Assembly (NCBI RefSeq): GCF_027620315.1
Contig: NZ_JAPNNL010000070.1
Location: 1 to 32,880, forward strand
DNA from: Nonomuraea corallina
Lineage (GTDB): Bacteria; Actinomycetota; Actinomycetes; Streptosporangiales; Streptosporangiaceae
Length of the DNA stretch: 32,880 bases
Direction of reading: 5' to 3'
Below, in pieces: positions 7,716 to 16,414 of the stretch. Positions within the stretch are counted from its first letter, which is position 1; the number at the start of each line of letters is the position of its first letter. Both the position numbers and the translations under genes were made by a program. The notes beneath the pieces were generated by a model, which was not told where the DNA came from, ran no database searches, and saw nothing but the letters and a program-made list of their open reading frames with translations.

Positions 7716-10696
7716 TGACGGCCTGGGCGCGGGTCCGTGACCGCATCATCGCCCGCGACACCCGCGGGCTGGCCGAGGTCGTGATCGCCTTGTCCGGCGC
7801 CGAGCGCGCCGAGGTCGCCCGGCAGCTCCCGGACCTGCGCCGCGAGCTGCGCGAGGCCGCCGACCGCCGCGCCAGGGCGCGCTGGTCGCTCGGCATGGGC
7901 GAGGGGGACGACCTGTGGGAGGAGGACGGGTCCGCGCCGGATCCGTGGGACACGGCACTGGATGCCGTCGGCGGTCACGGCGCGGTGCTGCGGATCGCGG
8001 GAGCGGGCGTGCTGTCCGGTCCCGCCGCCACGGTCTCCTGGCTGGCCCGGCGGGAGTTCGCCGACCGCCGGGCCGGGGTGACGGACCTGATCCGGGTGGT
8101 GGCCGCGCGCCCGGCCGGCTGGCAGGCCGAGGTGGCCGGGCGGCTGGCCCGTAAGATCCGCACGGCCGACGACCCCGACGGTCCGCTCGCGCTGGCGCTG
8201 CTGCGGGCCTGCGGCGTCCCGCCTCCTGAGCACGACCCGCTGGTGACCGCCTGGCTCAGCTCCCGGCCGGTCCCCGACGACCCGCTGATCGGCGCGCTGC
8301 TGCCGAGGATCTTCGAGGCCGAGGGCGCCGGTCGCGCGCTGCGCTGGGAGCGGCTGGACCCCGTCCCCACCCCCTGGCTGTCCCTGCTCGACCGGCTGCG
8401 GGAAAGCGGCCGGGTGTCGCGCGCGGAGCTGCTGGACGGCTGCCTGTCCCGCTTCCTGCGCGGCGGGGACACCCTCGGCCTGCGCTTCTTCGTCCGCCTG
8501 CACCAGCTGCTCGACCCCACCCCGCAGGAGGCCGCCGACCGGGCCCGCGACTACCTGCGGCTGCTGCCCACCGCTCCCGGCCCGGTCGCCGAGCTGGCGC
8601 TCGCCCAGATCAGGCAGGGCGGACCGCACGAGGAGGCCGAGGTCATCGAGGCGATCGGCGCGCTGACCTTCCGCCCTGAGGCCAAGCTCGCCCTGGAGGG
8701 CCTGCGTTGGCTGGAGCGCGCACTGCCGGACGCCGCGGAGCAGGCGCCCGCGCTGGCCGGCGCGCTGGCCACCGCGTTCGCGCACCGCTCGGACGAGGTC
8801 CAGGGGCGGGCGGCCAGGATCGCGCTCAAGCACGCCGCGGCCTTGGCCCCGGCCGCGGAAACTCTGGCCCAGGCCGTGCCGATGCTGCCGCCGACGCTCG
8901 GCGCCCGGGTGGCGGCCGTCCACGGCGGGGAGGTGCCGGCCCCGGAGCCGCCTGAGGTGTTCACCCCGCCGCCGCTGCCGCAGCCGTACGAGCCGGAGCC
9001 GTTCCCGGAGCCCACCCTGGACCTGCCCTGGCACATGTACCAGTGGCCCGACCACGAGCGGTGGCTGGCCGCGTTCACGCGGCAGGCGAGCGGTGACCGG
9101 GAGGAGCTGCGGCGGGCGCTGAGCGCCTACGGCGACGAGCCCCACCTGTTCCAGCAGACGAGCTGGACCAACACCCGATCATGGTTCAGCGCCCTCGCCC
9201 TGGAGGTGATCGCGCCCGGCGCCGATCCGGGTCCGCCCGAGCCCGAGCCCGTCGACCCGTGGGCGGGAGCGAGCTTCACGGTGAGTGTCCAGCCCGTGGA
9301 GGAGCCCGAGAGCGGCGACGGGGAGCGGGAAGAGGAGGGCGAGCCGTATCGGATGTTCGCGGACCTGCCGGAGCGGGTCCGCGAGGGCATCTTCGAGCAG
9401 GTGCTGGAGATCGGCGTGTCCGAGGAGCGGGTGGCGGCCATGCGCGACGGGCTGCGGATTCCCCCGCCGGGACCCGGCGAGCCGGGAGACTTCCGCGTCC
9501 ACATCGGCTCCTTCGGGTTCGGGCCGCTGTTCACGGACCCGGAGCCGCCCGACCCGATGGTGGAGTCGCGCCGCCGGCGTCGCCTGCCGCAGCCGTGGCA
9601 GGTCTCACCGCCGCACCTGTTCGTGCTGCGCCGGCTCAGCGAGGTCTACGAGGCGCTGCGGGCGGGCACGCTGCCGCCCGTCCTGCTGGCCACGCCCACG
9701 CGCTCGACCGGGCACCTCGACCCGGACGTGCTGGTGGACCGGCTGGAGGAGTGCGCGGCGGCGGGCGTCGAGCCGCTGACCGCCGACCTGGTCCAGGCAC
9801 TGGTGCGGCTGCCCAGGGGACGTCACCCGGGAGCGGCCGCGAGAGCGGCGCGGACCGGCTCGCCGGCCGCCGCGACCGCTGCCGCCTGGCTGGCGGGTGA
9901 AGGGCTGCCCGACCCGGAGACCGGGCTGCGATGGGCCTACCTGGACGGCGCCGTCGACCGCTACTTCGACGAGCACGAGCCCGATCGCCCGCAGTACGAG
10001 GTCAGGCTGAAGCCCATACTGCGTGCCGAACCGGTCGGCCACGCGCCGCTCGACGACCTGCTGCGCGAGCCGGCGCACTGGAGCTACGACGACCACGGCG
10101 GCGCGATGGGCTGGTGGCCGGCCGTCCTGCCGTCGCACCGGGAGGTCGTGGCCGTCAACTACCTGCCCTTTCTGCTCCACCCGACGATCGCGCCGGTGTT
10201 CGTGGCGGCGCTGATCGACGCGGACGGCCCCGTGGGAGAGGCGCTGGCCCTCACCCTGGCCTATTTCGTCGCCGCCGGGCATCCGGAGGCGCCGTCCCTG
10301 CTGCTGCGGATGGCGGCCAGGGGGGACCTGCCGGCCGAGGCGGTGGGTGAGCAGGTCGCGCTGCTGCTGCGGCGCACAGCGCGGTTCGACAAGCGGGCGG
10401 TGGTGCGGGTGCTGGACGAGGCGGCACGGCAGGGCGCCCACGCGGCGGTCTGGCGGCTGCTCACGACGCTGCTGCCCGCCCTGCTGCCCGATCCCGGCGA
10501 ACGGCCGGGCGTCGCGCACACCCGGGCGATGGCGCTCGCGGCGGACACGGCGACCTGGGCGGCGGCACGGGGCGCGATCCCTCAGGTGACGGCGTACGCG
10601 GCGGCGGGGGGCCGCAGCCGTTTCGCGCGCGAGTGCGTACGGCTGCGTGACCAGCTCGGCCGGGACGGGGTGGCCGCGACCGGAACGGGCGCCTAA
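7715..10696 (+). CDS. Large DUF6493-type helical-repeat protein, function unknown
   Basis: This protein of about 993 residues is of a family found mainly in actinomycetes and labelled DUF6493; no biochemical role is established. The N-terminus MTAWARVRDRII...ALSGAERAEVARQLPDLRREL and the following AVLRIAGAGVLSGP block match what I know of that family. Residues about 150-400 look like HEAT-type helical repeats. A Pro/Glu-rich linker (about 406-437) leads to a Trp-rich module, and a conserved C-terminal part starts around TGLRWAYLDGAVDRYF. There is no signal peptide or membrane segment, so it is cytoplasmic. The ATG at 7715 was chosen because it matches the family start and overlaps the leader stop; a GTG at 7685 is the alternative. 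Relatives often sit beside SWIM zinc-finger genes, but none is seen here. Confidence 0.75.
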   Translation: MTAWARVRDRIIARDTRGLAEVVIALSGAERAEVARQLPDLRRELREAADRRARARWSLGMGEGDDLWEEDGSAPDPWDTALDAVGGHGAVLRIAGAGVLSGPAATVSWLARREFADRRAGVTDLIRVVAARPAGWQAEVAGRLARKIRTADDPDGPLALALLRACGVPPPEHDPLVTAWLSSRPVPDDPLIGALLPRIFEAEGAGRALRWERLDPVPTPWLSLLDRLRESGRVSRAELLDGCLSRFLRGGDTLGLRFFVRLHQLLDPTPQEAADRARDYLRLLPTAPGPVAELALAQIRQGGPHEEAEVIEAIGALTFRPEAKLALEGLRWLERALPDAAEQAPALAGALATAFAHRSDEVQGRAARIALKHAAALAPAAETLAQAVPMLPPTLGARVAAVHGGEVPAPEPPEVFTPPPLPQPYEPEPFPEPTLDLPWHMYQWPDHERWLAAFTRQASGDREELRRALSAYGDEPHLFQQTSWTNTRSWFSALALEVIAPGADPGPPEPEPVDPWAGASFTVSVQPVEEPESGDGEREEEGEPYRMFADLPERVREGIFEQVLEIGVSEERVAAMRDGLRIPPPGPGEPGDFRVHIGSFGFGPLFTDPEPPDPMVESRRRRRLPQPWQVSPPHLFVLRRLSEVYEALRAGTLPPVLLATPTRSTGHLDPDVLVDRLEECAAAGVEPLTADLVQALVRLPRGRHPGAAARAARTGSPAAATAAAWLAGEGLPDPETGLRWAYLDGAVDRYFDEHEPDRPQYEVRLKPILRAEPVGHAPLDDLLREPAHWSYDDHGGAMGWWPAVLPSHREVVAVNYLPFLLHPTIAPVFVAALIDADGPVGEALALTLAYFVAAGHPEAPSLLLRMAARGDLPAEAVGEQVALLLRRTARFDKRAVVRVLDEAARQGAHAAVWRLLTTLLPALLPDPGERPGVAHTRAMALAADTATWAAARGAIPQVTAYAAAGGRSRFARECVRLRDQLGRDGVAATGTGA

Positions 10697-10735
10697 CTCA
10701 GCGGGGTGAGCGTATTGTAACCCTGCGGATACAGG

Positions 10736-10780
10736 AAGTGATGACCTTGTCCGGGGATTCCCGTGACGAAGTCATCACTT
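10736..10780 (+). promoter_or_regulatory. Inverted repeat upstream of the small zinc-ribbon gene
   Basis: AAGTGATGAC (10736-10745) and GTCATCACTT (10771-10780) are perfect 10-bp inverted arms around a 25-nt spacer. They end 18 bp before the ATG of the small membrane protein. The element could be an operator for a looping dimer or an RNA hairpin that ends transcription from the preceding gene (stop at 10696). Confidence 0.45.
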
Positions 10781-10798
10781 TGTGTGCACGCTGGCGGC

Positions 10799-11005
10799 AT
10801 GCACCCACTGATCTGGTTGGCCCTCGTCATCTCCGTCGTCTACCTGGGGTCCTGCTACTTCCATCCCTACATGAAATGCCCTCGCTGCAATCGCTCGAAA
10901 GAGTCGCATTCGACCACCTTCAAGGGCGCTTTCGGCAAATGCCGGGCATGCAATGGAGTCGGGCACTCGGTGAGGTTCGGGGCGAAGATCCTCGGCCGGA
11001 AGTGA
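10799..11005 (+). CDS. Small membrane-anchored zinc-ribbon protein
   Basis: This 68-residue protein has one N-terminal membrane helix (LIWLALVISVVYLG), then a cytoplasmic or exposed zinc-ribbon with two CXXC knuckles (CPRC and CRAC, 25 residues from first to last Cys of the pair set). It ends with a basic tail VRFGAKILGRK. The GNGVGH-like segment CNGVGHSVRFGA recalls short actinobacterial proteins found near integrative elements and phage genes. The ATG at 10799 was chosen over an in-frame ATG at 10763 because the latter lies inside the inverted repeat and adds no conserved sequence. No clear ribosome site is visible. The function is unknown. Confidence 0.6.
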   Translation: MHPLIWLALVISVVYLGSCYFHPYMKCPRCNRSKESHSTTFKGAFGKCRACNGVGHSVRFGAKILGRK

Positions 11006-11015
11006 CGTGCCCGAA

Positions 11016-11047
11016 GCCGGTCTTCGCACCGCCGGACGAAGACCGGC
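11016..11047. terminator. Bidirectional hairpin terminator between convergent genes
   Basis: GCCGGTCTTCG (11016-11026) and CGAAGACCGGC (11037-11047) form a perfect 11-bp stem with a 10-nt loop. It lies between the small zinc-ribbon gene (ends 11005) and the convergent DUF1254 gene (ends 11086), so it can serve both strands. Confidence 0.75.
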
Positions 11048-11085
11048 CTGCCGGGCGTCGCCGCCGACGACCCCGTACGGGCCGG

Positions 11086-12396
11086 TCAGAGACGCGGCCG
11101 GTGGTCGAGCACGGTCACGGGCGGGTACGCGTACGCGCCGTCGAGGACCGGGCGACGGGGCAGGTAGAGACGCAGGATCAGGTTGAACCGGCCGTCCGGG
11201 ACGGGCAGCCAGTTGGTCTCGGGTCCCGCGGGCGGATGGTGGGACAGGTAGAGGTCGAGGGAGCCGTCCTCGGCGGTGACGAGACCCGGGTCGTCGCCGC
11301 TGATGGAGTAGCGGCCGCGGCTGTTGGGGACGAGGAACATGTCGGGACCGTACGCGGTGAGGGACCAGAACGCGTCGACCGGGGGCAGGCCGTCCTTGGG
11401 GAAGCGGATGCGGTAGCGCTTGGAGCCGTCCAGGGGCAGGCCGTCCGCAGTGGTGGAGGTCCGCGGGTAGATCGCCTCCTCCGCCGGGACGGGGCCCCAG
11501 AAGTATCTGGCGACCATCGCCCGTTCACGGAGCCCGCCGCTGGTCTCCCGGGTGCCGAGGCCGAGGTTGGCGGTCCAGCCGTTGACGGTGTGCGGGGCGT
11601 CGGCGGGGGGTTCCAGCTCGCGCATGCCCTCCGCGACCGCCTCGGCGAGGACCGTTCTGCCGGGCTCGTCCAGTTCGGCGCTGGGCCGGCGGCCGGCGGC
11701 GACGCCGAGGCCCGCCACGGCGTCGAGGGCCCGGCGCTGCTCGGCGGTGACGGGCGGGTTGGCCGGGAGGGCGGCGCAGAGCTCGTCGAAGAAGCCGAGG
11801 CCGTTGCGCCCGGTGTCGTGCGCGCGCCCGGCGGGAGGCGGCAGCGGCATGCCTCCCGGGGTCCGGGCCGGGGCGCGCAGCTCGATCCTGGTGGCCAGGG
11901 CGCCGGCCTCGGCGGCGTCGGCGGCGTCGAGCGCGCGGACCCGGCACAGGAGGAAGGCGTGGCCGGTGGGACACCATAGCGGTTCGAGACCGCCGGGGAC
12001 CGGGCCGGAGTGGCCAGGCGGCAGGATGGCCCAGGAACCACCCCCGCCGCCGGTGGTCCGCGTCCCGAGCAGCCCGAAGCCGCCCATCCAGGCGTCGAGG
12101 AGCTGCACGCTGTGGTAGCGGTCCGGGATGGCGGGGAGGGTCAGCGTCAGGGGGCCCGCCCGCAGGTCCAGGACGGCGAGCGCGTAGACGGTGTCCAGGT
12201 TCGGCGCGACGATGGCCCGGCTGTCGGGGCCCGACAGCCGTCGCGAGGCCCACATCCGGTTGACGCCCAGTCGCTGCGCCATGCCCTGCATGATGCGCAT
12301 GGTGGTGACCAGGGGGAAGCCGGCGAGGAAGGCGTTCTTGGCCGCCGTGACCCGGGGGTCGGCGGCGTTGGGGCGGTGCCAGAGGGGCGAGCTCAT
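11086..12396 (-). CDS. DUF1254/DUF1214 domain protein
   Basis: This 436-residue protein has the paired DUF1254 (about residues 40-170) and DUF1214 (about 320-420) domains. The family is common but its reaction is unproven. The DUF1254 part shows VAPNLDTVYALAVLDLRAGP and IPDRYHSVQLLDAW. The DUF1214 part shows DAFWSLTAYGPDMFLVPN and LYLSHHPPAGPETNWLPVP, all hallmark segments. No signal peptide is evident. The ATG at 12396 has GGAGGAA 7-8 bp upstream and overlaps the stop of the upstream gene as ATGA, so the two are translationally coupled. Regulation is probably by the divergent TetR protein encoded at 13522. Family assignment is firm and function unknown. Confidence 0.85.
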   Translation of the reverse strand: MSSPLWHRPNAADPRVTAAKNAFLAGFPLVTTMRIMQGMAQRLGVNRMWASRRLSGPDSRAIVAPNLDTVYALAVLDLRAGPLTLTLPAIPDRYHSVQLLDAWMGGFGLLGTRTTGGGGGSWAILPPGHSGPVPGGLEPLWCPTGHAFLLCRVRALDAADAAEAGALATRIELRAPARTPGGMPLPPPAGRAHDTGRNGLGFFDELCAALPANPPVTAEQRRALDAVAGLGVAAGRRPSAELDEPGRTVLAEAVAEGMRELEPPADAPHTVNGWTANLGLGTRETSGGLRERAMVARYFWGPVPAEEAIYPRTSTTADGLPLDGSKRYRIRFPKDGLPPVDAFWSLTAYGPDMFLVPNSRGRYSISGDDPGLVTAEDGSLDLYLSHHPPAGPETNWLPVPDGRFNLILRLYLPRRPVLDGAYAYPPVTVLDHRPRL

Positions 12397-13460
12397 GTCG
12401 TTCCTCCAGGTCGGGGGTGCGGGACGACGCGTCCTTCGGGGATCACGACCTCGTCGCTGAGCAGCCATCGGAAGAGGACCCAGCCGCGCGGGTGGCCGGC
12501 GGTGTCGAGCCAGTTGGGCTCGCCCGGGTCGGAGTGGGCGACCACCACGCGCAGGCTCCCGTCGGGCGCGAGCGTCGCGCTGCCGGCGTTGAGCGCGGTG
12601 CGGCGGCTGCGATGGTCGAGCGACTGGCCCCACCGGTTGGCGAGGTGGACGCCCCAGTAGCGGCAGCGCGGCGGCACGGCCTCGACGACCAGGGCCTGGT
12701 CCGGTTCGAGGGAGTACCAGCAGATGACGTAGCCGGCGTCGGGTGTCCCGTACAGGCCGTGGCCCCGGTGGTGGACGAAGCGGTTGGGGGTGGCCTCCGC
12801 CTGCTCGGCGCGCCCGCGTGCCACGCCCGTCGCGGCGGTGACGAACGCGGCGGCCGACCCGGCGAAGGCGGCGAAGCGGGCGTCGTCGAAGACCGGGTCA
12901 GGCCCCGGATCGTCGAGCGCCTCGATGGCGAACCGCGCGGGCCGGTCGCGGGCGCGGTCGAGGAAGTACTGGCGGGCGATGACCGTGTGCGCCCCCGGTT
13001 CGAGCTTGATCCAGGCGCCCGGCCGCTCGTCCGGGGAGAGCGTGATCTCGAACGAGCCGTGGGGGCCGAAGGCGATCCGCTCGTCGTTGAGGTTGCTCAC
13101 GCGGGTCGGCCGGCCGTCGGAGCTGTTCGCGCCGTAGACGCAGAACGCGAGGTACGGCACGGTGCCGCGCTCTCCCCGGATGCGGTACGAGCGGCGGCTG
13201 GAGATGAGCGCGATGTCGTACGCGGTGTCGGGGTTGTCGAAGAACAGCTTGCGCACCGGCGTGACCCCCGGCAGGAACAGCGGGCGGCCGGAGTCGCGGG
13301 TCCCGGCCCGGTCGGTCTGGTCGGCCAGGACGTGGAGCACGTAGCGGAGGCCCTCGGCGACGTCCACGCCCGCGTCGGGCCCGGCCAGGCCGGTGACGGT
13401 CTCCCCCGCCTCGTCCAGCGCGCGCACGAGCCGCCTCCAGGCCGCGAGGGCGTCCGTCAT
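12393..13460 (-). CDS. DUF1214 domain protein, first gene of the operon
   Basis: This 355-residue protein has a C-terminal DUF1214 domain (about residues 240-345: GYVICWYSLEPDQALVVEA, RYWGVHLANRWGQSLD and GWVLFRWL). The N-terminal 230 residues begin MTDALAAWRRLVRALDEAG and are less recognisable. The ATG at 13460 follows GGGAG by about 8 bp; the frame stays open farther upstream but runs into the promoter and the TetR gene. Its stop overlaps the ATG of the DUF1254 gene by 4 bp. Tandem genes of this kind suggest two partners acting on one substrate. A TetR regulator is divergent, with an inverted repeat in the 61-bp gap. Confidence 0.8.
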   Translation of the reverse strand: MTDALAAWRRLVRALDEAGETVTGLAGPDAGVDVAEGLRYVLHVLADQTDRAGTRDSGRPLFLPGVTPVRKLFFDNPDTAYDIALISSRRSYRIRGERGTVPYLAFCVYGANSSDGRPTRVSNLNDERIAFGPHGSFEITLSPDERPGAWIKLEPGAHTVIARQYFLDRARDRPARFAIEALDDPGPDPVFDDARFAAFAGSAAAFVTAATGVARGRAEQAEATPNRFVHHRGHGLYGTPDAGYVICWYSLEPDQALVVEAVPPRCRYWGVHLANRWGQSLDHRSRRTALNAGSATLAPDGSLRVVVAHSDPGEPNWLDTAGHPRGWVLFRWLLSDEVVIPEGRVVPHPRPGGTT

Positions 13461-13471
13461 GCGTTCGGCTC

Positions 13472-13505
13472 CCAGCTGGTAATGTATCTCATTAATACCT
13501 GCTGG
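13472..13505. promoter_or_regulatory. Probable TetR operator between the DUF1214 operon and its regulator
   Basis: CCAGCTGGTA (13472-13481) and TACCTGCTGG (13496-13505) are 10-bp inverted arms with one mismatch. A second symmetric pair, TAATG and CATTA (13480-13494), is nested inside. The element occupies most of the 61-bp gap between divergent genes, so one bound TetR could repress both directions. Confidence 0.6.
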
Positions 13506-13509
13506 ACGA

Positions 13510-13515
13510 TAGTAT
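13510..13515 (+). promoter_or_regulatory. -10 box for leaderless TetR transcript
   Basis: TAGTAT ends 6 nt before the GTG start at 13522, and no ribosome site is present. This fits a leaderless mRNA beginning at or next to the start codon. Confidence 0.45.
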
Positions 13516-13521
13516 GCCGCC

Positions 13522-14187
13522 GTGGCCAGATCAAGTACCCGTGACGCCCTGCTCCACCAGGGGGCGCTGCTGTTCGCCCGCCACGGGGTCGCCGACGTGA
13601 CCACCCGGCAGCTGCACGACGCCATCGGGGCGCGCAACGAGTCGGCGCTGCACTACCACTTCGGCAGCAAGGACGGCCTGGTCGAGGCCATCCTGCGAGC
13701 GCACCTGGAGGCGGTCGAGGCGCGCCGCGCCCCGCTGGTCGCCGCCATCGCCGCCGGCGACCGGACCGCCGACCCGCGGGCCCTGGTACACGCGCTCGCC
13801 GCCCCCATGGACGAGGACCTCCGCACCGAGCTGGGCCGGGCCCACCTGCGCATCGTGGCCAGGCTCAGCTATCCCTCGCTCGCCTACCGGCGGCCGTTCC
13901 AGATCGTGGACGCGCCGGCCGGGCTCGCGGTGGCGCGATGGCTGCACGCGACGCTCGAACCGCTCCCCCGCCCGCTCCGGCTGGAGCGGCTGGCCATGCT
14001 GCGCTCCCAGCTCATCAGCCTGTTCGGCCTGCGCGCCCAGCTCCTCGACGAGTCGGCTCCCGGCGAGCCGCCGGTGACGGCGGAGTTGTTCTCCGGCAAC
14101 CTGCTCGACATGCTCGTCGCCGGCCTGACCGCCCCGGCCTCGGCGCAGACCCTCGCGGCGATCCCCGGAGTTAACGACTCCCATTAG
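13522..14187 (+). CDS. TetR-family transcriptional regulator
   Basis: This 221-residue repressor probably controls the divergent DUF1214/DUF1254 operon. The helix-turn-helix spans about residues 8-52: ALLHQGALLFARHG, then VTTRQLHDAIGARNESALHYHFGSKDGL, where the second helix pair and HFGSKDGL are classic TetR features. The C-terminal ligand domain is of ordinary length. The start is the GTG at 13522, apparently leaderless. A palindrome in the short divergent gap is the likely operator. The ligand is unknown. Confidence 0.88.
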   Translation: MARSSTRDALLHQGALLFARHGVADVTTRQLHDAIGARNESALHYHFGSKDGLVEAILRAHLEAVEARRAPLVAAIAAGDRTADPRALVHALAAPMDEDLRTELGRAHLRIVARLSYPSLAYRRPFQIVDAPAGLAVARWLHATLEPLPRPLRLERLAMLRSQLISLFGLRAQLLDESAPGEPPVTAELFSGNLLDMLVAGLTAPASAQTLAAIPGVNDSH

Positions 14188-14327
14188 ACGGCCGGATGAT
14201 AGAGGACCCGAGGCAACCGGGTCAAGCTCATGCCGCCTGTTTGGGGAATACATTTTAATTGTTGCCATTAAGTTTCGGGTCGCGCACAATCAGGTGGCAT
14301 TCGTCGGACCCCACGAGGAGGTCGCCC

Positions 14328-15008
14328 ATGAACGCCGTGGCCCGCGCCGCGACAGCCCTGACAGCGGCGCTGCTGACGTGCCTGGCCGTGCTGGTCCCCG
14401 GCGCCCCGCCCGCGCGAGCGGCCATCGAGCCGATCCTGTTCGTGCACGGCTACGGCGGCGACGGCGGCCGGTGGAACACGATGATCGACCGCTTCGAGGC
14501 GGACGGATGGCCCGCCGACCGGCTGTTCACCATCGACTACGACAGCGCCAAGTCCAACGTCGACATCGCCGCCGACATCCGGGCCAGGGTCGACGCCATC
14601 CGGTCGGCCACGGGCGCGGCCAAGGTGACGATCGTCGCGATGTCGATGGGCTCGCTGAACAGCCGCCACTACCTCAAGTTCCTCGGCGGCACGACGGCCG
14701 TCAGCACCTGGATCTCGCTGGCGGGCCCCAACCACGGCACCACCGCGACCCGGTTCTGCCCGCAGGACCGGCCGACCTGCCAGGAGATGCGGATCGGCTC
14801 TCCGTTCCTGACCGCGCTCAACAGCGGGGACGAGACGCCGGGCGACGTCGCGTACGGCACGCTCTGGTCCGACTGCGACACGGTGGTCAACCCCGACTCC
14901 AGCGTGTCCCTCGCCGGGGCCGTCAACACGTACGCCGGGTGCCTGTCGCACGCCGCGTTCCTGACCGACGCCTCGGTCTACGCGAAGGTCCGCGACTTTG
15001 TGTCCTGA
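14328..15008 (+). CDS. Secreted triacylglycerol lipase/esterase (Bacillus LipA-like, lipase class 2)
   Basis: This 226-residue secreted alpha/beta hydrolase is likely to cleave short- or medium-chain acylglycerols. The ATG at 14328 has GAGGAGG 6 bp upstream and begins a signal peptide with cleavage after about residue 32 (PARAA). The oxyanion motif FVHGYGGDGGRW is followed by the nucleophile elbow AMSMGS (Ser106), with Ala in the first position as in Bacillus lipases. The Asp is probably in SDCDTVVNPDSSV and the His in CLSHAAFL. Cysteines in RFCPQDRPTC and CDTVV...GCLSH could form disulfides. An MFS transporter gene starts 14 bp downstream, suggesting co-transcription. The preceding 140 bp are AT-rich around 14245-14275. 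Confidence 0.88.
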   Translation: MNAVARAATALTAALLTCLAVLVPGAPPARAAIEPILFVHGYGGDGGRWNTMIDRFEADGWPADRLFTIDYDSAKSNVDIAADIRARVDAIRSATGAAKVTIVAMSMGSLNSRHYLKFLGGTTAVSTWISLAGPNHGTTATRFCPQDRPTCQEMRIGSPFLTALNSGDETPGDVAYGTLWSDCDTVVNPDSSVSLAGAVNTYAGCLSHAAFLTDASVYAKVRDFVS

Positions 15009-15022
15009 ACGGCAGGTGGGTC

Positions 15023-16396
15023 ATGCGTGACGAGGCCCGCCCCCGGCCGCGACGCCGCTGGGGTGCTCCCCCTCCCGGCGGCGTCCGCGCCGGTGACCCC
15101 GCCCCCTACGGCTGGGCGCCGCTCGTCATCCTGTTCCTGGTCGGGCTGGTGGACCGGGTCGAGGCCGGCCTGCTCAGCGGCCTCCTCCCCCTGATCCAGG
15201 CCGAATGGGGCATCGGTGACACCCTCGCCGGAGCGATCCCGACCGGCTCGGCGATCGCGGCCGCGGCGGTCGCCGTCCCCGCCGGATACCTCGCCGACCG
15301 GTTCAGCCGGACCCGCGTCATCACCGTCATGGTCCTGCTCTGGGCCGTGGCCACGACGGGCAGCGGGCTCGCGCCGGGCTTCGCCGTCTTCTTCCTGACC
15401 CGCATGGCGCTGGCCGCCGCCGAGCACGTCGACAACCCGGCGACCGGCAGCCTGCTGGCCGACTACTATCCGCCGGTCAGCCGGGCCAAGGCGTTCGGGT
15501 GGACGCGGATGTCGGCGCACCTGGGCGGGATCGGCACGGTGCTGGGCGCGGTGCTCGGGCAGGCGTTCGGCTGGCGGGCGGCGTTCCTGCTGATGGCGAT
15601 CCCCGGCCTGCTGACCGCCCTGATCTGCCTGCGGCTGCGCGAGCCCGCCCGCGGCCTCCTCGACCAGGTCACCGCAGGCGGTGCTGCCGGTGACGACTCC
15701 GGGGCGCGCCCGACGCCGCCGCGGCTCGGGCGGCAGGTGCGGGACGTGCTCGCCGTACGCACGCTCGTCATCGTCACCGTCGGCCTGGCCACGCTGGGCA
15801 TGGGCGTCGCCGGGCTCTTCTACTGGATGCCCACGCTGATCGGCCGCACCTTCGCGCTGACCCCCGGGCAGGCAGGAGCGCTGGGCGGGCTGGTCACCGT
15901 CCTCGGCGTGGTCACCGGCACCCTCGCCGGGGCGTGGCTGGGACGCCGCGCGCACATCACCCTCAAGGGCGGCCGGGTGCTCGTCGGCGGCTGCGGCGTC
16001 GTCGCCGGCGCGGTCGTCATGGCCACCGCGCTGCTCGCCGCCCCCCGCGCCCTGGTCCCGTTCACCCTGCTGACGGCCGCCGCCGTCATCCTCATGTCGA
16101 CGGCCACCCCCAACCTGACCGCCTCGCTCGCGGACGTGATCGGAGCCTCCTCCCGGGGCATCGCCTTCGCCCTGGCCCAGCTCGTCGGCGGGAGCGCCGT
16201 CGCCGTCGGGCCGCTGATCGTGGGCATCGTCTCCGACCGGACCGGCTCCCTCACCACCGCCCTGCTCCTCATGACCCTCCCCGTACTGGCCGGAGGGCTG
16301 CTCACGCTGACGGCGCGCGGCCCGTACGAACGCGACGCCGCCCGCGTCCTGGCCTCCGCCCGCGAGGCGCCGCCGACCGCGGAGGCGGGCAGATGA
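15023..16396 (+). CDS. MFS transporter
   Basis: This 457-residue major facilitator has about twelve membrane helices. The cytoplasmic N-terminus is Arg/Pro-rich. Helix 1 reads LVILFLVGLVDRVEAGLLSG, and motif A between helices 2 and 3 is GYLADRFSRTRV. A charged loop rich in Gly and Pro at about 215-240 separates the two halves. The DRVEAG segment in helix 1 and overall layout resemble the ACS/spinster-like branch, which moves organic anions or lipids. The substrate cannot be read. The ATG at 15023 follows GGCAGG by about 6 bp and lies 14 bp after the lipase stop. The frame is open far upstream through the lipase gene, but that is a shadow. Confidence 0.85.
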   Translation: MRDEARPRPRRRWGAPPPGGVRAGDPAPYGWAPLVILFLVGLVDRVEAGLLSGLLPLIQAEWGIGDTLAGAIPTGSAIAAAAVAVPAGYLADRFSRTRVITVMVLLWAVATTGSGLAPGFAVFFLTRMALAAAEHVDNPATGSLLADYYPPVSRAKAFGWTRMSAHLGGIGTVLGAVLGQAFGWRAAFLLMAIPGLLTALICLRLREPARGLLDQVTAGGAAGDDSGARPTPPRLGRQVRDVLAVRTLVIVTVGLATLGMGVAGLFYWMPTLIGRTFALTPGQAGALGGLVTVLGVVTGTLAGAWLGRRAHITLKGGRVLVGGCGVVAGAVVMATALLAAPRALVPFTLLTAAAVILMSTATPNLTASLADVIGASSRGIAFALAQLVGGSAVAVGPLIVGIVSDRTGSLTTALLLMTLPVLAGGLLTLTARGPYERDAARVLASAREAPPTAEAGR

Positions 16397-16414
16397 AGAG
16401 GGCCGGCGGCGGCG

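Noticed and set aside
14294-15022. Long N-terminal extension of the MFS gene
   Set aside because: It is Arg/Pro-rich translation of the lipase gene in another frame; MFS helix 1 begins shortly after ATG 15023.
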